Positions 1 to 12,573 of a stretch of 38,720 nucleotides of DNA are shown one piece after another. The notes under the pieces are model-generated. The model had not been told where the DNA came from. It did not search any database and was given only the letters and a program-made list of their open reading frames with translations. Every line of letters begins with the position of its first letter. Position 1 is the stretch's first letter. This DNA comes from Candidatus Puniceispirillum sp. (GTDB lineage: Bacteria; Pseudomonadota; Alphaproteobacteria; Puniceispirillales; Puniceispirillaceae), in NCBI GenBank assembly GCA_016780525.1, contig JADHLR010000002.1:1-38720 (forward strand). The letters run 5' to 3'. The position numbers and the translations under genes were made by a program.

Positions 1-38
1 ATTGCTACAATCAGTAACCAAATGTGATTTGGAATGAC

Positions 39-65
39 CTGGGGAAATGCGTATTGTTTCCCCGG
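39..65 (+). terminator. Stem-loop upstream of lpxC, terminator-like
   Basis: CTGGGGAAA-TGCGTATTG-TTTCCCCGG (9 pairs including one wobble) followed by GTTATTTATG; probably terminates a gene left of the window. Confidence 0.4.
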
Positions 66-190
66 GTTATTTATGCCTTGCATAAAAGCCAATCCGGCCA
101 CACCAAAGCGGCCAAACAACGAGACGCAACATAATCGACCACTCATAATGCTAGTTATGGCGGCGATGACAAAGAAACGACAAAGCTTTT

Positions 191-1153
191 ATGCCCGATA
201 CGATTGCCTACAACCAATATGTCGAACAGCCGTTTCAAACGACGGTGTGTGACCGTGTGACTTTCGACGGTATTGGACTGCATTCAGGTCGTTTTGTCGA
301 GCTGTCAATTTGTCCGGCACCGGCAAATACCGGCATTAAATTTCGTCGGATTGACATAGATGCAAGACTGCAAACCGTTCATGCCCACGCAAAATTTGCT
401 GAACAGGCACGGCTATGCACGCGTGTTGTCAATAATGACGGCATTGGTCTTGAAACAATCGAACATATGATGGCAGCCTTTGCTGGCGTTGGTTTGGATA
501 ATGCAATCGTCGAAATCAATGCGCCCGAGGCGCCGATCCTTGATGGCAGCAGCCAACCTGTTCTTGATGCATTACATGGTGTCGGACTCGAACTATTACC
601 GGCACGACGCAAATATATTCTGGTGACCAAGCCGGTTGTGGTCAGCCTCGATGATGGTTCCTGGGCCCGGTTAGAGCCTTGTGATCACCTCGAGTTAGAT
701 ATTGAAATAGAATTTGAGGACGCCGCGATTGGCAACCAGTCGCTGCGCTACCGCCATCAGGATGGCAGCTTTGCCGCCGAACTGGCAAGCGCCCGTACAT
801 TTTGCCAGTGGCGTGATGTCGAGCTGATGAAAAATGCCGGACTTGCGTTGGGCGGCTCGCTGGACAATGCGCTTGTTGTCGATGGCGGCAAAATTCTCAA
901 TGATGGTGGTTTGCGCATGGAACGTGAATTTGTCCGGCACAAAGCGCTGGATTGTCTGGGTGATCTTTTGTTGCTGGGTATGCCGGTTAAAACCAAAATG
1001 ACAGCCTATCGCCCCGGTCATGCGCTTAGCACAAAACTGGTACAGGCGCTGCTTAGTGACCCGAGTGCCTATAAAATTGTTGAGGCTGGCACAACACAAA
1101 GCCGTTCAGACAGTTATGTGTTGCCGGAAATGGCCGCCGCCGCAACGGCGTAA
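191..1153 (+). CDS. lpxC: UDP-3-O-acyl-N-acetylglucosamine deacetylase (LpxC)
   Basis: 320 aa ORF; LpxC-like motifs (VTFDGIGLHSG, TIEHMMAAFAGVGLDNAIVEINAPEAPILDGSS, HKALDCLGDLLLLG); followed by bamD and recN as usual in alphaproteobacteria. Confidence 0.96.
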   Translation: MPDTIAYNQYVEQPFQTTVCDRVTFDGIGLHSGRFVELSICPAPANTGIKFRRIDIDARLQTVHAHAKFAEQARLCTRVVNNDGIGLETIEHMMAAFAGVGLDNAIVEINAPEAPILDGSSQPVLDALHGVGLELLPARRKYILVTKPVVVSLDDGSWARLEPCDHLELDIEIEFEDAAIGNQSLRYRHQDGSFAAELASARTFCQWRDVELMKNAGLALGGSLDNALVVDGGKILNDGGLRMEREFVRHKALDCLGDLLLLGMPVKTKMTAYRPGHALSTKLVQALLSDPSAYKIVEAGTTQSRSDSYVLPEMAAAATA

Positions 1154-1271
1154 ACCGGGCAAAATTTCACCCACAGCCATCTTATTCACCAAACATGCAT
1201 CACGCGGTCTTTTCAGCGGTGATTTATCAAGCTATTGTGTTGCGTGGTCGGTGCATGTCTTGGCAGGCTAT

Positions 1272-1319
1272 GCTCAAACTACGGCCCAAACCAAGGCTCA
1301 TACTACGGCCTAAATCAAG
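1272..1319. repeat. 24-bp imperfect tandem duplication in lpxC-bamD spacer
   Basis: GCTCAAACTACGGCCCAAACCAAG / GCTCATACTACGGCCTAAATCAAG. Confidence 0.9.
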
Positions 1320-1332
1320 CGCGGAGTCCCCG

Positions 1333-2145
1333 GTGAGAACATACGACAAAATCATAATGCTGATCTGCTGTTGTTTCATCGGGGCCTGTTCATCGGCCAC
1401 TGTCGTCGAAGAACAGATCGAGCAGCCTGTTGAGGTCTTGTATAATGACGCGCTTGACACCGTACTCAATGAAAGCCCGGAAAAAGCCGCGCCTAAATTT
1501 GAAGAGGTCGAACGACAGCACCCCTATTCGGCACTGGCTGTGCGTGCGCAGGTTATGGCTGCCTGGTCATTTTACCAAGCCAATGATTATGTGCGGGCGG
1601 TTAACGCACTCGACCGATTTGTTGAGCTGAACCCGGCCAGCGAATTTGTCGAATATGCATATTATCTGAAAGCCCTGAGCTATTACGAACAGATTGTCGA
1701 TGTGGAACGCGATGCGGCGATGACCATGCTGGCGATGCAGGCGTTTGAAGAATTAGTCCGCCGTTTTCCACAAGGCACCTATTCACGCGATGCCCAGCTG
1801 AAGATCGACCTGACCCGTTCGCACCTTGCCGGCAAAGAAATGGCCGTCGGCCGATATTATCTGAATAATCAGTTTTACAGCGCGGCGCTGCGCCGTTTTC
1901 AGATTGTGATCGACAATTACGACACCACCAATCAGGTGCCCGAAGCGCTGCATCGCAGTGCCGAGGCCTATCTGGCGCTTGGGCTGATTGAGGAAGCCGG
2001 GCGTATCCGTCAGGTGGCTGTCTATAACTACCCGAACTCGATCTGGACGGAACGGCTTGCCGCATTAATCGCCGATCCGGAAAAACCCGCACCAAAAGGC
2101 GTTCTCAAACGCTCGTTTGATGCTGTGACCTCAATTTTTGATTAA
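1333..2145 (+). CDS. bamD: Outer membrane assembly lipoprotein BamD (ComL/YfiO family)
   Basis: TPR lipoprotein. The track ORF begins at 1195, but a GTG at 1333 gives a lipoprotein signal (MRTYDKIIMLICCCFIGACSSA) followed by BamD-like repeats; start is inferred. Confidence 0.9.
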   Translation: MRTYDKIIMLICCCFIGACSSATVVEEQIEQPVEVLYNDALDTVLNESPEKAAPKFEEVERQHPYSALAVRAQVMAAWSFYQANDYVRAVNALDRFVELNPASEFVEYAYYLKALSYYEQIVDVERDAAMTMLAMQAFEELVRRFPQGTYSRDAQLKIDLTRSHLAGKEMAVGRYYLNNQFYSAALRRFQIVIDNYDTTNQVPEALHRSAEAYLALGLIEEAGRIRQVAVYNYPNSIWTERLAALIADPEKPAPKGVLKRSFDAVTSIFD

Positions 2146-2148
2146 CCA

Positions 2149-3810
2149 ATGCTGGCGAGCCTAAGCGTTTCAAATATTGTTTTGATCGAACAGCTCACTC
2201 TGGATTTTGAGCCGGGGCTGACCGTGCTAACTGGTGAAACCGGGGCTGGCAAATCAATCCTGCTCGATGCTCTGGGGCTGGCTTTGGGAAGCCGGGCGAA
2301 TTTTGGCCTGATCCGGCAAGGCAGCCAAAGCGCGCAGGTATCGGCATTGTTTCAGATAAGCCGCAGCAGCCCCGTATGGGCGGTGCTCGAGGACACCGGC
2401 ATCACGCCCGAGGATCAGCTGATTTTGCGGCGCCGCCTCAAAGCTGATGGCAAATCAACGGCCAGTATCAATGATGTGCCGGTGTCAGTCGGGCTGCTGC
2501 GACAGGTTGGCGATCTGCTTGTTGAAATTCAGGGGCAATTTGAAGGGCGCGGCCTGCTTGATACCAGTACGCATATTGCCTTGCTTGACCGGGCCGCTGG
2601 GCACCATGAGCTGTTATCCGAATTGACCCAAAGCTGGCACCGCTGGGCTGAATCCCGGCAAGCGCTGGAGCAGGCGCGACAGCAATTAAGCGATGCCAAA
2701 GCGGAAGAAGACTGGTTGCGTGACGCCGTGCAGAGTCTTGACCATCTGGCGCCCCAGACCGGCGAAGAAGCCAGCCTTTTGACTGAACGAACGCGCCTTG
2801 CCAATATCAGCAAAATTGGCGAAAGCATGGCCGTTGGCGAAAATGCGCTGTTTGGCGATACCGGCGCGCAAAATGCGCTTGGCATGGCGGTCACAGCCTT
2901 TGAAAAAGCCGCCGAGCTGGCAGGTGGGCCGTTGGATGAGGCCTTGTCGGCCTTGCAGCGTGCCGAGGCTGAACTGGCCGAAGCCGGCAGCCTGATCAAT
3001 GCGGCAAGCAACAGTCTTGAAGCCGACCCGCGCCAGCTTGAACAGCTGGATGACCGGTTACATGCGCTGCGTCAGCAAGCGCGCAAACATAATTGTGACA
3101 CCGACGCGCTGCCGCAGATACACCAAACGCTGGCCGCCCGGCTTGCCGGTATCGAAGACCAGTCTGGACAAATTGGTGCCATGCAGGACGCCGCCGCGCA
3201 ATGGAAAGAGCGGTATCAGGATCTGGCGACTGCTGTTGAGGCCGGGCGCCGGAGCGCGGCGCAACAGCTTGATGCGGCAGTTGCAGCCGAACTTGCACCA
3301 TTAAAGCTGGAGGGGGCCATTTTTAACACGGTGATCACCCCGCTTGACGAGTCGCAATGGGGGCCAAAGGGCACAAGCACCGTCAGGTTTGAGGCCAGCA
3401 CCAATAAGGGCATGGCCGCCGGGCCAATTGACCGGATTGCATCGGGCGGCGAGCTTGCCCGGTTTTTGCTGGCGTTAAAGGTTGTTTTGGAAGCGTCAAA
3501 TGATCCGCGCAGCCTGATTTTTGACGAGGTTGACTCGGGGGTTGGCGGCGCTGTGGCGGCGGCTGTCGGCGAGCGTCTGGCACGCCTCGGCGAGTCTGTC
3601 CAGACACTTGTCATCACCCATTCGCCGCAGGTCGCGGCAAAAGGCCAGCATCATTTGCGGATCTATAAAACCGCCTCTGACGACACCGTTATCAGTGGCA
3701 CCGAAGTGCTTGGCGATGCGGAACGCACCGAAGAAATTGCCCGCATGCTGGCTGGCGAGACCATTACCGCCGAGGCACGCGCCGCTGCCACCGCCCTGCG
3801 GGAAGGCTAG
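2149..3810 (+). CDS. recN: DNA repair protein RecN
   Basis: 553 aa; MLASLSVSNIVLIEQLTLDFEPGLTVLTGETGAGKSILLDALGLALG Walker A and C-terminal LIFDEVDSGVGG / LVITHSPQVAAKG. Confidence 0.97.
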   Translation: MLASLSVSNIVLIEQLTLDFEPGLTVLTGETGAGKSILLDALGLALGSRANFGLIRQGSQSAQVSALFQISRSSPVWAVLEDTGITPEDQLILRRRLKADGKSTASINDVPVSVGLLRQVGDLLVEIQGQFEGRGLLDTSTHIALLDRAAGHHELLSELTQSWHRWAESRQALEQARQQLSDAKAEEDWLRDAVQSLDHLAPQTGEEASLLTERTRLANISKIGESMAVGENALFGDTGAQNALGMAVTAFEKAAELAGGPLDEALSALQRAEAELAEAGSLINAASNSLEADPRQLEQLDDRLHALRQQARKHNCDTDALPQIHQTLAARLAGIEDQSGQIGAMQDAAAQWKERYQDLATAVEAGRRSAAQQLDAAVAAELAPLKLEGAIFNTVITPLDESQWGPKGTSTVRFEASTNKGMAAGPIDRIASGGELARFLLALKVVLEASNDPRSLIFDEVDSGVGGAVAAAVGERLARLGESVQTLVITHSPQVAAKGQHHLRIYKTASDDTVISGTEVLGDAERTEEIARMLAGETITAEARAAATALREG

Positions 3811-5943
<2,133 letters not shown>

Positions 5944-5952
5944 ACCATACGC

Positions 5953-7710
5953 TTAAAGAGGTGCGCAGGCGTTACTCAGCCAGCGCTGACAATCATCTGG
6001 CAACAATGGCGAAAGTGCTGTCAACACAGTTTGGTGATAATCATCCAGCCAGCCCCGCTCACTGGCCGAAAGCAAATCAGCGCGGATCAACCGCCGGTCA
6101 AACGGACACAGAGTCAGCGTATCAAAACAAATAAAACCATTATCAGATGCCGGCCGCGCCGCAAGCAGATTTTCCAACCTGATTCCATAATGCCCCGGCA
6201 GATAATAGCCAGGCTCATTCGACAACACCATGCCGGCCTCGATGGGCACACCGCCACGCTTGGAAATACTGGCTGGCCCCTCATGTACCGACAACACATG
6301 GCCAACACCATGCCCGGTGCCATGCGCAAATTGCAGCCCGGCAGCCCATAATGGCGCCCGCGCAATACCGTCAAGTTGCTGGCCGGTGGCGCCGGTTTCA
6401 AAATGGGCCATCGCCAGCGCAATATGACCGCGCAATACATGGGTGAATGCGTCTTTCACATCGGCTGCTGGCGCGGCGTCACCAAGCAGCAGCGTACGGG
6501 TGATATCTGTTGTTCCGCTGTGATAATGACCGCCCGAGTCAAGCAGCAGAATATCGCCATCGGCAAGCCTGCGATCGGCACCGGCAATGGCACGATAATG
6601 GACAATGGCACCATTGGGCCCCGCACCGGCAATGGTGGCAAAGCTTGGCACCAAAAATTCCGCATGATGAGCGCGGAACTGTTCAAGCTTTTCGGCAATC
6701 TGGCTCTCGGTATAGTCGGCCGGCCGGATCGCCTCTAGCCAATGCAGAAACCTGACCATGGCCACACCATCATGCCGATGCGCGCGGTGAAACCCATCGA
6801 TTTCCGTCTGGTTTTTCCGCGCCTTCATCACCGTGACCGGGCAATTTTCCTCCACCATGTCAGCATCACTTGCGGCAATCACGCTGGCCAGTGCTTTTGG
6901 CAGGCTAGCCGGCTCAACAAGCAGACGCTTGCCAGCCAGCGGGGTCAACAGGCTGGCGAGTTTGGCAAGCGGTGCGATGTTTATTTTCTGGCCGATGACC
7001 GGTGCCAGCCGTTCGCCATCGCCAAGCAGCGTCAATCCATTGTCACAATCAAACAGGGCGAAACATAAATTGACCGGGGTAAATGGCAAATCGCCGCCCC
7101 GCATATTGACCAGCCAGTTCACCGCGTCGACACGACTTAACAGCACTGCCTGTAGATTTTCCTGCCGCAGATGATCAGCCAGCGCCGCCAGCTTGTCAGC
7201 CATGCTCTGCCCGGCAAGCGCGGTATCCATGCGCCAGGCTGCGGGCGGCGGCATGTCGGGCTGATCCTGCCATATCTCGTCAATGGGGTTGCTCTCGACC
7301 ATTTGCAGAGTGCCGCCAGCACAGCTGATGCTGGCGTCATAGCGATCAAAACCAGTCACTGTCACCAATCTGGGATCAATGCCGATGATCTGATCATCAA
7401 TCGAATGTTCACCGAGCCAATCATCCAACCCATAATTCGGCAAGGTATGACAGTGCCAATCCGCCGCGCCAGTCTGCGCCTGCATTTGCAGACTATAACG
7501 TCCGTCACTGAACAGCGCGGCTGATTCGGCGGTAATCACGGCAAAGCCAGCCGAGCCGGTAAATCCGGAAATATAGGCAAGACGTTCATCCGCCGGCGGC
7601 ACCTCTTCGCCCTGATACATATCTTCACGACCGATGATAAACCCGTCAAGCTGATGCTGTGCCAGTTGTTGGCGAAAGCGTTGAAGGCGTGTGGCTAGCT
7701 GCTCTGGCAT
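5953..7710 (-). CDS. Xaa-Pro aminopeptidase-like M24 metallopeptidase
   Basis: LLDSGGHYHSGTTDITRT, FAHGTGHGVGHVLSVHEGP, LSNEPGYYLPGHYGIRLENL; the track ORF extends to 7899 but the probable start is MPEQLATRLQRF at 7710. Confidence 0.93.
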   Translation of the reverse strand: MPEQLATRLQRFRQQLAQHQLDGFIIGREDMYQGEEVPPADERLAYISGFTGSAGFAVITAESAALFSDGRYSLQMQAQTGAADWHCHTLPNYGLDDWLGEHSIDDQIIGIDPRLVTVTGFDRYDASISCAGGTLQMVESNPIDEIWQDQPDMPPPAAWRMDTALAGQSMADKLAALADHLRQENLQAVLLSRVDAVNWLVNMRGGDLPFTPVNLCFALFDCDNGLTLLGDGERLAPVIGQKINIAPLAKLASLLTPLAGKRLLVEPASLPKALASVIAASDADMVEENCPVTVMKARKNQTEIDGFHRAHRHDGVAMVRFLHWLEAIRPADYTESQIAEKLEQFRAHHAEFLVPSFATIAGAGPNGAIVHYRAIAGADRRLADGDILLLDSGGHYHSGTTDITRTLLLGDAAPAADVKDAFTHVLRGHIALAMAHFETGATGQQLDGIARAPLWAAGLQFAHGTGHGVGHVLSVHEGPASISKRGGVPIEAGMVLSNEPGYYLPGHYGIRLENLLAARPASDNGFICFDTLTLCPFDRRLIRADLLSASERGWLDDYHQTVLTALSPLLPDDCQRWLSNACAPL

Positions 7711-8633
7711 CGACCCCTCCACAGATAAGGCATTGATCCGACGCCAGCCGGGCGCATCACCAGCGTTGTCCACTCGCCAATACGGATCTGCTGCCAGCAC
7801 CGCAGCTTTTGCGCCTGATAGGCGTTGCGCACCGACACCGCCTGTTGGTTCAAAATCCCCGATAAGATAAGCCAGCCACGCGGCGCCAGATGCCGGCATA
7901 ATTCGGGTGCCATACGGGCCAGTGGACGGGCCAGAATATTCGCCAGCAAGACATCATAAGGGGCAGACTGGCGGACATAGCGGCTGGCAAAGCCGTGCGA
8001 CACCGCAAGCCGCATCCTCGCCGGCGCAATGTTATTCAGCCGACGATTTTTCGCCGTAACACGAATGGCCACCGGATCATTATCAGCGGCAACAATCGCA
8101 GATGCCGGCCATATCCGGTGCGCCGCCATCGCCAGAATAGCCGATCCGCACCCCATATCAAGAACCCGGCGAGGCCGGGCACCGGCAAGCATTTGAATGG
8201 CACGCAAACAGCCCTCGGTTGTCGGGTGCGTGCCTGACCCGAATGCCAGTGACGCATCCACCAAAAGCGGCAGGCTGCCGGCTGGTGGATGTCTTTCAAT
8301 ATGGCTGCCATACACCCAGAACCGTCCGATATGCCGGGGTGGAAAACCCGCACGGTTTTCCGCCAACCAATCGCGATCAGCCAGGCTATGAAGGGCAAGT
8401 GGCAGCGGCGCCATCGAGTGTTTTTCAAATAACGGCGCCAATAATGCAGTGACCACAGACATATCTGGCTGTTCATGAAACAGCGCCTCAATGGCCCAGC
8501 TTCCGCCGCCTTTTCGATAGAAAGACACCGCCGCGCTATCCAGCAATTCGCTGAACACCAGATCAAATTCAGCTACATCTGTTTCCGCGACACTGCCCGG
8601 CAGAGTCAGCGAAACGCGTTGCAATTGGCTCAT
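7695..8633 (-). CDS. prmA: Ribosomal protein L11 methyltransferase-like (PrmA)
   Basis: SAM-binding VLDMGCGSAILAMAA, DNDPVA, LLANILARPLARMAPEL; LVDASLAFGSGTHPTTEGCL. Confidence 0.9.
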   Translation of the reverse strand: MSQLQRVSLTLPGSVAETDVAEFDLVFSELLDSAAVSFYRKGGGSWAIEALFHEQPDMSVVTALLAPLFEKHSMAPLPLALHSLADRDWLAENRAGFPPRHIGRFWVYGSHIERHPPAGSLPLLVDASLAFGSGTHPTTEGCLRAIQMLAGARPRRVLDMGCGSAILAMAAHRIWPASAIVAADNDPVAIRVTAKNRRLNNIAPARMRLAVSHGFASRYVRQSAPYDVLLANILARPLARMAPELCRHLAPRGWLILSGILNQQAVSVRNAYQAQKLRCWQQIRIGEWTTLVMRPAGVGSMPYLWRGRCQSS

Positions 8634-10858
8634 GGCTTGCTCACAAATCCTGCCACCACTTTTTTGTGTCCGGCCTTATCAAAGGCGATCTCCAGCTTAT
8701 CACCATCAATTGACCGGATGTTACCCATACCAAATTTTTGGTGGAACACCCGATCGCCATTGGCAAAATCGGTTGCGTTGTTGTCAGGCTTCCAGCCATT
8801 TACCGCGTTTTCTTCGCGGCGCGCCGCCATCCGCCGCCAGCCGGGCCCGTAACCATTGGTTGCGGCCACATCAAGCCGCACTGACGTCGCGCGGGAAAAC
8901 TCCAACCCCGATGCCATGCCCTGTGCCAGATCCTCGATGATATGTTCTGGCGGCAATTCCTGAATGAACCGGGATGGGATGGCTGATTGCCACTGGCCGT
9001 GGATTCGCCGGCTGCTGGCGAAGCTGATAAAGAGATTTTTGCGGGCGCGGGTAATGCCGACATAGGCCAGACGGCGCTCTTCTTCCAGACCCACCGCTCC
9101 GCTTTCGTCGATCGTGCGCTGGCTTGGAAACACCCCTTCTTCCCAGCCGGGCAGAAACACTGTGTCAAATTCAAGCCCCTTGGCGGCGTGCAAAGTCATT
9201 AAGGTCACTTCGCCCTGTTGGTTTTCAGTGTCACCATCCATAACCAGGGCAATATGTTCCAAAAACCCCTGCAGCGAGTCAAAATCCTGCATGGCGTTAA
9301 CAAGCTCGGTCAGATTTTCCAGACGCCCCGGCGCATCGGGTGATTTATCAAGCTGCCACATCTGCGTATAGCCGGACTCGTCCAACACCAGACGCGCCAG
9401 ATCTGTATGATGCATTTTCCCGGCCTGATCGCGCCAGCGTCTTATATCATTGATAAAACTGCTAAAGGCTTGGCGGGCGGCGGGCCGCAATTCATCGGTG
9501 TCAACAAGATCCATGACGGCTGCCAATAGCGGCTTGGCCGACGCCCGCGCCTGCATGTGCACCGCTTGCAGGCTGGCCGTGCCAAGGCCACGTTTGGGCA
9601 CATTGATAATACGTTCAAAAGCGAGATCATCAGCCGGTTGGGTGATCAGCCGCAAATAGGCAATCGCGTCGCGAATTTCGGATCTTTCATAAAACTTGGC
9701 GCCAACCACACGATATGGCAAACCAATGGAAATAAAGCGCTCTTCAAATTCCCGCGTTTGAAACCCGGCCCGCACCAAAACCGCAACCTGCGATAAATCC
9801 ACCTGATCGGCCAGCATTGATTCGATCTGGCTGGAAATACTGCGGGCCTCGTCAGCCCCGTCCCAATAGCCATTCACCCGAACCTTTTCGCCGTTATCAG
9901 CGGCGGTATAGAGGGTTTTGCCAAGTCTGGTCTCATTGCGTGAAATGACATTTGATGCCGCCGCCAATATATGGCCGGTAGACCGGTAGTTTTCCTCTAG
10001 CCTGACCGTCTTGGCGCCGGAAAAATCACTCTCAAATCGCAAAATATTGCCAACCTCAGCACCGCGCCAGCCGTAAATCGACTGGTCATCATCGCCAACA
10101 CAACACAGATTATTGCGGTTTCCGGTAAGCAAACGCAGCCACAGATATTGCGCGACATTGGTATCTTGATATTCATCGACCATGATATGGGTGATACGCG
10201 CCTGATAATCGGCCAACACATCATGATGTTTGGTGAAAATCGTCAGCATATGCAGCAGTAAATCGCCAAAATCAACGGCATTCAGCGCAATCAACCGGTT
10301 TTGATAGCTTTGATAGAGCTGTCGGACACGGCCATTGGCAATATCACCAGCCTCGGCAAGGTCAATTTGTTCGGCGCACAACCCCCGGTCTTTCCAGCGT
10401 GAAATCACCCCGCCAAGCATCCGCGCCGGCCAGCGTTTCGGGTCAATATCATCTGCCGCCATCAGCTGTTTCAGCAAACGGGTCTGGTCATCGGCGTCCA
10501 GAATGGTGAAATCAGATTTCAACCCAACCAATTCGGCATGCCGGCGCAGCATACGGGCGGCCAGCGCATGAAATGTGCCAAGCCAGACCTGCTCGGCCAT
10601 CGGGCCAACAAGCTGCGCCACCCGCACTTTCATTTCACGAGCGGCTTTATTGGTGAATGTCACCGCCAGAATATTCCACGGCTTTGCAGTATTTGTGGCA
10701 ACAAGTTCAGCAAGCCTTGAGGTCAAAACGCGGGTTTTGCCGGTGCCGGCACCAGACAACACCAACAGCGGGCCATCAAGCGTGGTCACAGCCTCGGATT
10801 GCGCGGCGTTCAGCCCATCAAGCCAGATTGGCACAGGTTTTTCTAATATCTCGGTCAT
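8630..10858 (-). CDS. uvrD: UvrD/PcrA-type ATP-dependent DNA helicase
   Basis: LNAAQSEAVTTLDGPLLVLSGAGTGKTRVLTSRL, VDEYQDTN, GDDDQSIYGWRGA, LMTLHAAKGLEFD; track ORF begins at 10900, likely start M at 10858 (MTEILEKPV); 4-nt overlap with prmA. Confidence 0.95.
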   Translation of the reverse strand: MTEILEKPVPIWLDGLNAAQSEAVTTLDGPLLVLSGAGTGKTRVLTSRLAELVATNTAKPWNILAVTFTNKAAREMKVRVAQLVGPMAEQVWLGTFHALAARMLRRHAELVGLKSDFTILDADDQTRLLKQLMAADDIDPKRWPARMLGGVISRWKDRGLCAEQIDLAEAGDIANGRVRQLYQSYQNRLIALNAVDFGDLLLHMLTIFTKHHDVLADYQARITHIMVDEYQDTNVAQYLWLRLLTGNRNNLCCVGDDDQSIYGWRGAEVGNILRFESDFSGAKTVRLEENYRSTGHILAAASNVISRNETRLGKTLYTAADNGEKVRVNGYWDGADEARSISSQIESMLADQVDLSQVAVLVRAGFQTREFEERFISIGLPYRVVGAKFYERSEIRDAIAYLRLITQPADDLAFERIINVPKRGLGTASLQAVHMQARASAKPLLAAVMDLVDTDELRPAARQAFSSFINDIRRWRDQAGKMHHTDLARLVLDESGYTQMWQLDKSPDAPGRLENLTELVNAMQDFDSLQGFLEHIALVMDGDTENQQGEVTLMTLHAAKGLEFDTVFLPGWEEGVFPSQRTIDESGAVGLEEERRLAYVGITRARKNLFISFASSRRIHGQWQSAIPSRFIQELPPEHIIEDLAQGMASGLEFSRATSVRLDVAATNGYGPGWRRMAARREENAVNGWKPDNNATDFANGDRVFHQKFGMGNIRSIDGDKLEIAFDKAGHKKVVAGFVSKP

Positions 10859-10993
10859 CCGTTCAAACTCGCAAATGCAGCTATGCTGGTCAATCACCAT
10901 AAGACGCTATTTTTTGCTTTACCCGGTATTTCTCATATTAGATGATGGGGTGATTCTTTTTGATAAATTACTTTATTCATATATTGTCAGGCC

Positions 10994-11794
10994 ATGACCA
11001 ACCAGCGATTACTAAATGCACCCGCGACCGCATTACAGACTTGGCGACACTCTGTCCCGGTACTGTTGTTTGCCGCTATGCTGGCGGCTTGCAGTGCCAC
11101 GCCGGATGCCGAACGCAGTGATCTGCGTGACCCTTTTGAAAACACCAACCGGGACATCTTTGCCTTTAACATGGGGGTCGATAGCTACGTTCTTGAGCCT
11201 GTTGCCAAAGGCTATAAATCGACCGTGCCGGATGGTGGTCGTCGCGCCATTGATAACCATCTTGAATGGGCCAGCATGCCATCAACAGCGCTCAATTCAA
11301 CTTTGCAGGGTGAATTTGAAAATGCCGCACTGGCCACCATTCATTTTGCCATCAATGGCCTGACATTAGGTTTTGCCGACCTCACCGAGACCCCGGGGGC
11401 GGTGGATAAACGCAGTTTTGATCAAACTCTGGCACGCGCAAATGTGCCGGATGGGCATTATCTGATGGTGCCTGTGTTGGGCCCCCATAGCAGCCGGAAT
11501 CTGCTTGGCCGGGTTGTTGATACTGTCACCAACCCGTTATCGATGATCCATGCCGGCAATGTCGGCAATGCCGTGCGCACCGCCCAAATTCCGGCTGGCG
11601 CCGTCGCCTTTCGCGCGAATAATTTTGCCGCCATCAATGATGTAAAATACAATTCAATTGACCCCTATGCGCGCACCAGATCACTGTATTTCCAAAGTCG
11701 GGCTGGGAAGCCTGGTAGCGATCAGGACAAAAACAAGACACCGAGCCTTGCCGATGACCAATTCGACGCTTTCTTTGATGAGAAAATCCAATGA
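10994..11794 (+). CDS. mlaA: Phospholipid-binding lipoprotein MlaA (VacJ family)
   Basis: Lipobox (FAAMLAACSAT), DPFENTNRDIFAFN, DGHYLMVPVLGPHSSRNLLG. Confidence 0.94.
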   Translation: MTNQRLLNAPATALQTWRHSVPVLLFAAMLAACSATPDAERSDLRDPFENTNRDIFAFNMGVDSYVLEPVAKGYKSTVPDGGRRAIDNHLEWASMPSTALNSTLQGEFENAALATIHFAINGLTLGFADLTETPGAVDKRSFDQTLARANVPDGHYLMVPVLGPHSSRNLLGRVVDTVTNPLSMIHAGNVGNAVRTAQIPAGAVAFRANNFAAINDVKYNSIDPYARTRSLYFQSRAGKPGSDQDKNKTPSLADDQFDAFFDEKIQ

Positions 11795-12486
11795 TGGTGC
11801 AAAACACAACAGAATTTAGCACAGGCCAATTAGCGACAACTCAACACAAGCTGTCTGTGTTTGCCGGACTCGGCGCTAAATTCCGCACCCTCATGGCGGC
11901 TGTGATAATGCTTGGCTTTACCAGCACCGCCAGCACTGCCGGCACCAGCCAGATTGACGCGGCAAATAATCTTGTGACCCAAATGATGGTCGAGGTTGAA
12001 TCAATATTGGCGCAGGATATCAACAATGAAGCGAAACGCACCGAAAAGGTGTCGGCGCTGTTTGACCGGTATTTTGACTTGCCAACGATCGCAAAATTTT
12101 CGGCAGGCCCCTATTGGCGCGCCGCAGATGCGACCCAAAAAGCCACCTATGAAGCCGTCATACGCGATGTCATTATCGGCACCGTGGTGCGCAATTTTGA
12201 TCAGCTTTCCGGGTTGAGATTCACCATCAGCGGCAGTCAGGCGAAAGGCAAAAAGCTGGTGCTTGTGAATGGCACCTTTGCCAGCCTTGATGCCCAGCAG
12301 CCCCCCATCGCGGTTGGCTGGCGTGTGGTCATCAGCGACAAGGCGTCACCGCTTATTCTTGATGTTGAAATTGAAAATATTTCGATGCTGGTGACACAGA
12401 AACAGGAAAACATCGCCATCATTCGGCAAAATCAGGGCCAATTTGCAGCGTTAATTGACGCCATGAAACAGCGCATCCAACCGTAA
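11791..12486 (+). CDS. mlaC: MlaC/Ttg2D family phospholipid-binding periplasmic protein
   Basis: Signal peptide then YFDLPTIAKFSAGPYWRAADATQKATYEAVIRDVI...; overlaps mlaA stop by 4 nt; true start may be downstream of the annotated ATG. Confidence 0.9.
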   Translation: MMVQNTTEFSTGQLATTQHKLSVFAGLGAKFRTLMAAVIMLGFTSTASTAGTSQIDAANNLVTQMMVEVESILAQDINNEAKRTEKVSALFDRYFDLPTIAKFSAGPYWRAADATQKATYEAVIRDVIIGTVVRNFDQLSGLRFTISGSQAKGKKLVLVNGTFASLDAQQPPIAVGWRVVISDKASPLILDVEIENISMLVTQKQENIAIIRQNQGQFAALIDAMKQRIQP

Positions 12487-12573
12487 AATTAGCCAGCGTC
12501 CAGCCACCACGTGAGCTGCCATTAAGTTAACGGCCAACAATTGACGGCTCACCTGCACAGCAAATCGCCGAAC

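Noticed and set aside
34-252. 72-aa ORF upstream of lpxC
   Set aside because: Overlaps lpxC start and the stem-loop region; no SD or family resemblance
1601-2095. 164-aa minus-strand ORF
   Set aside because: Antisense to bamD; no domain signature
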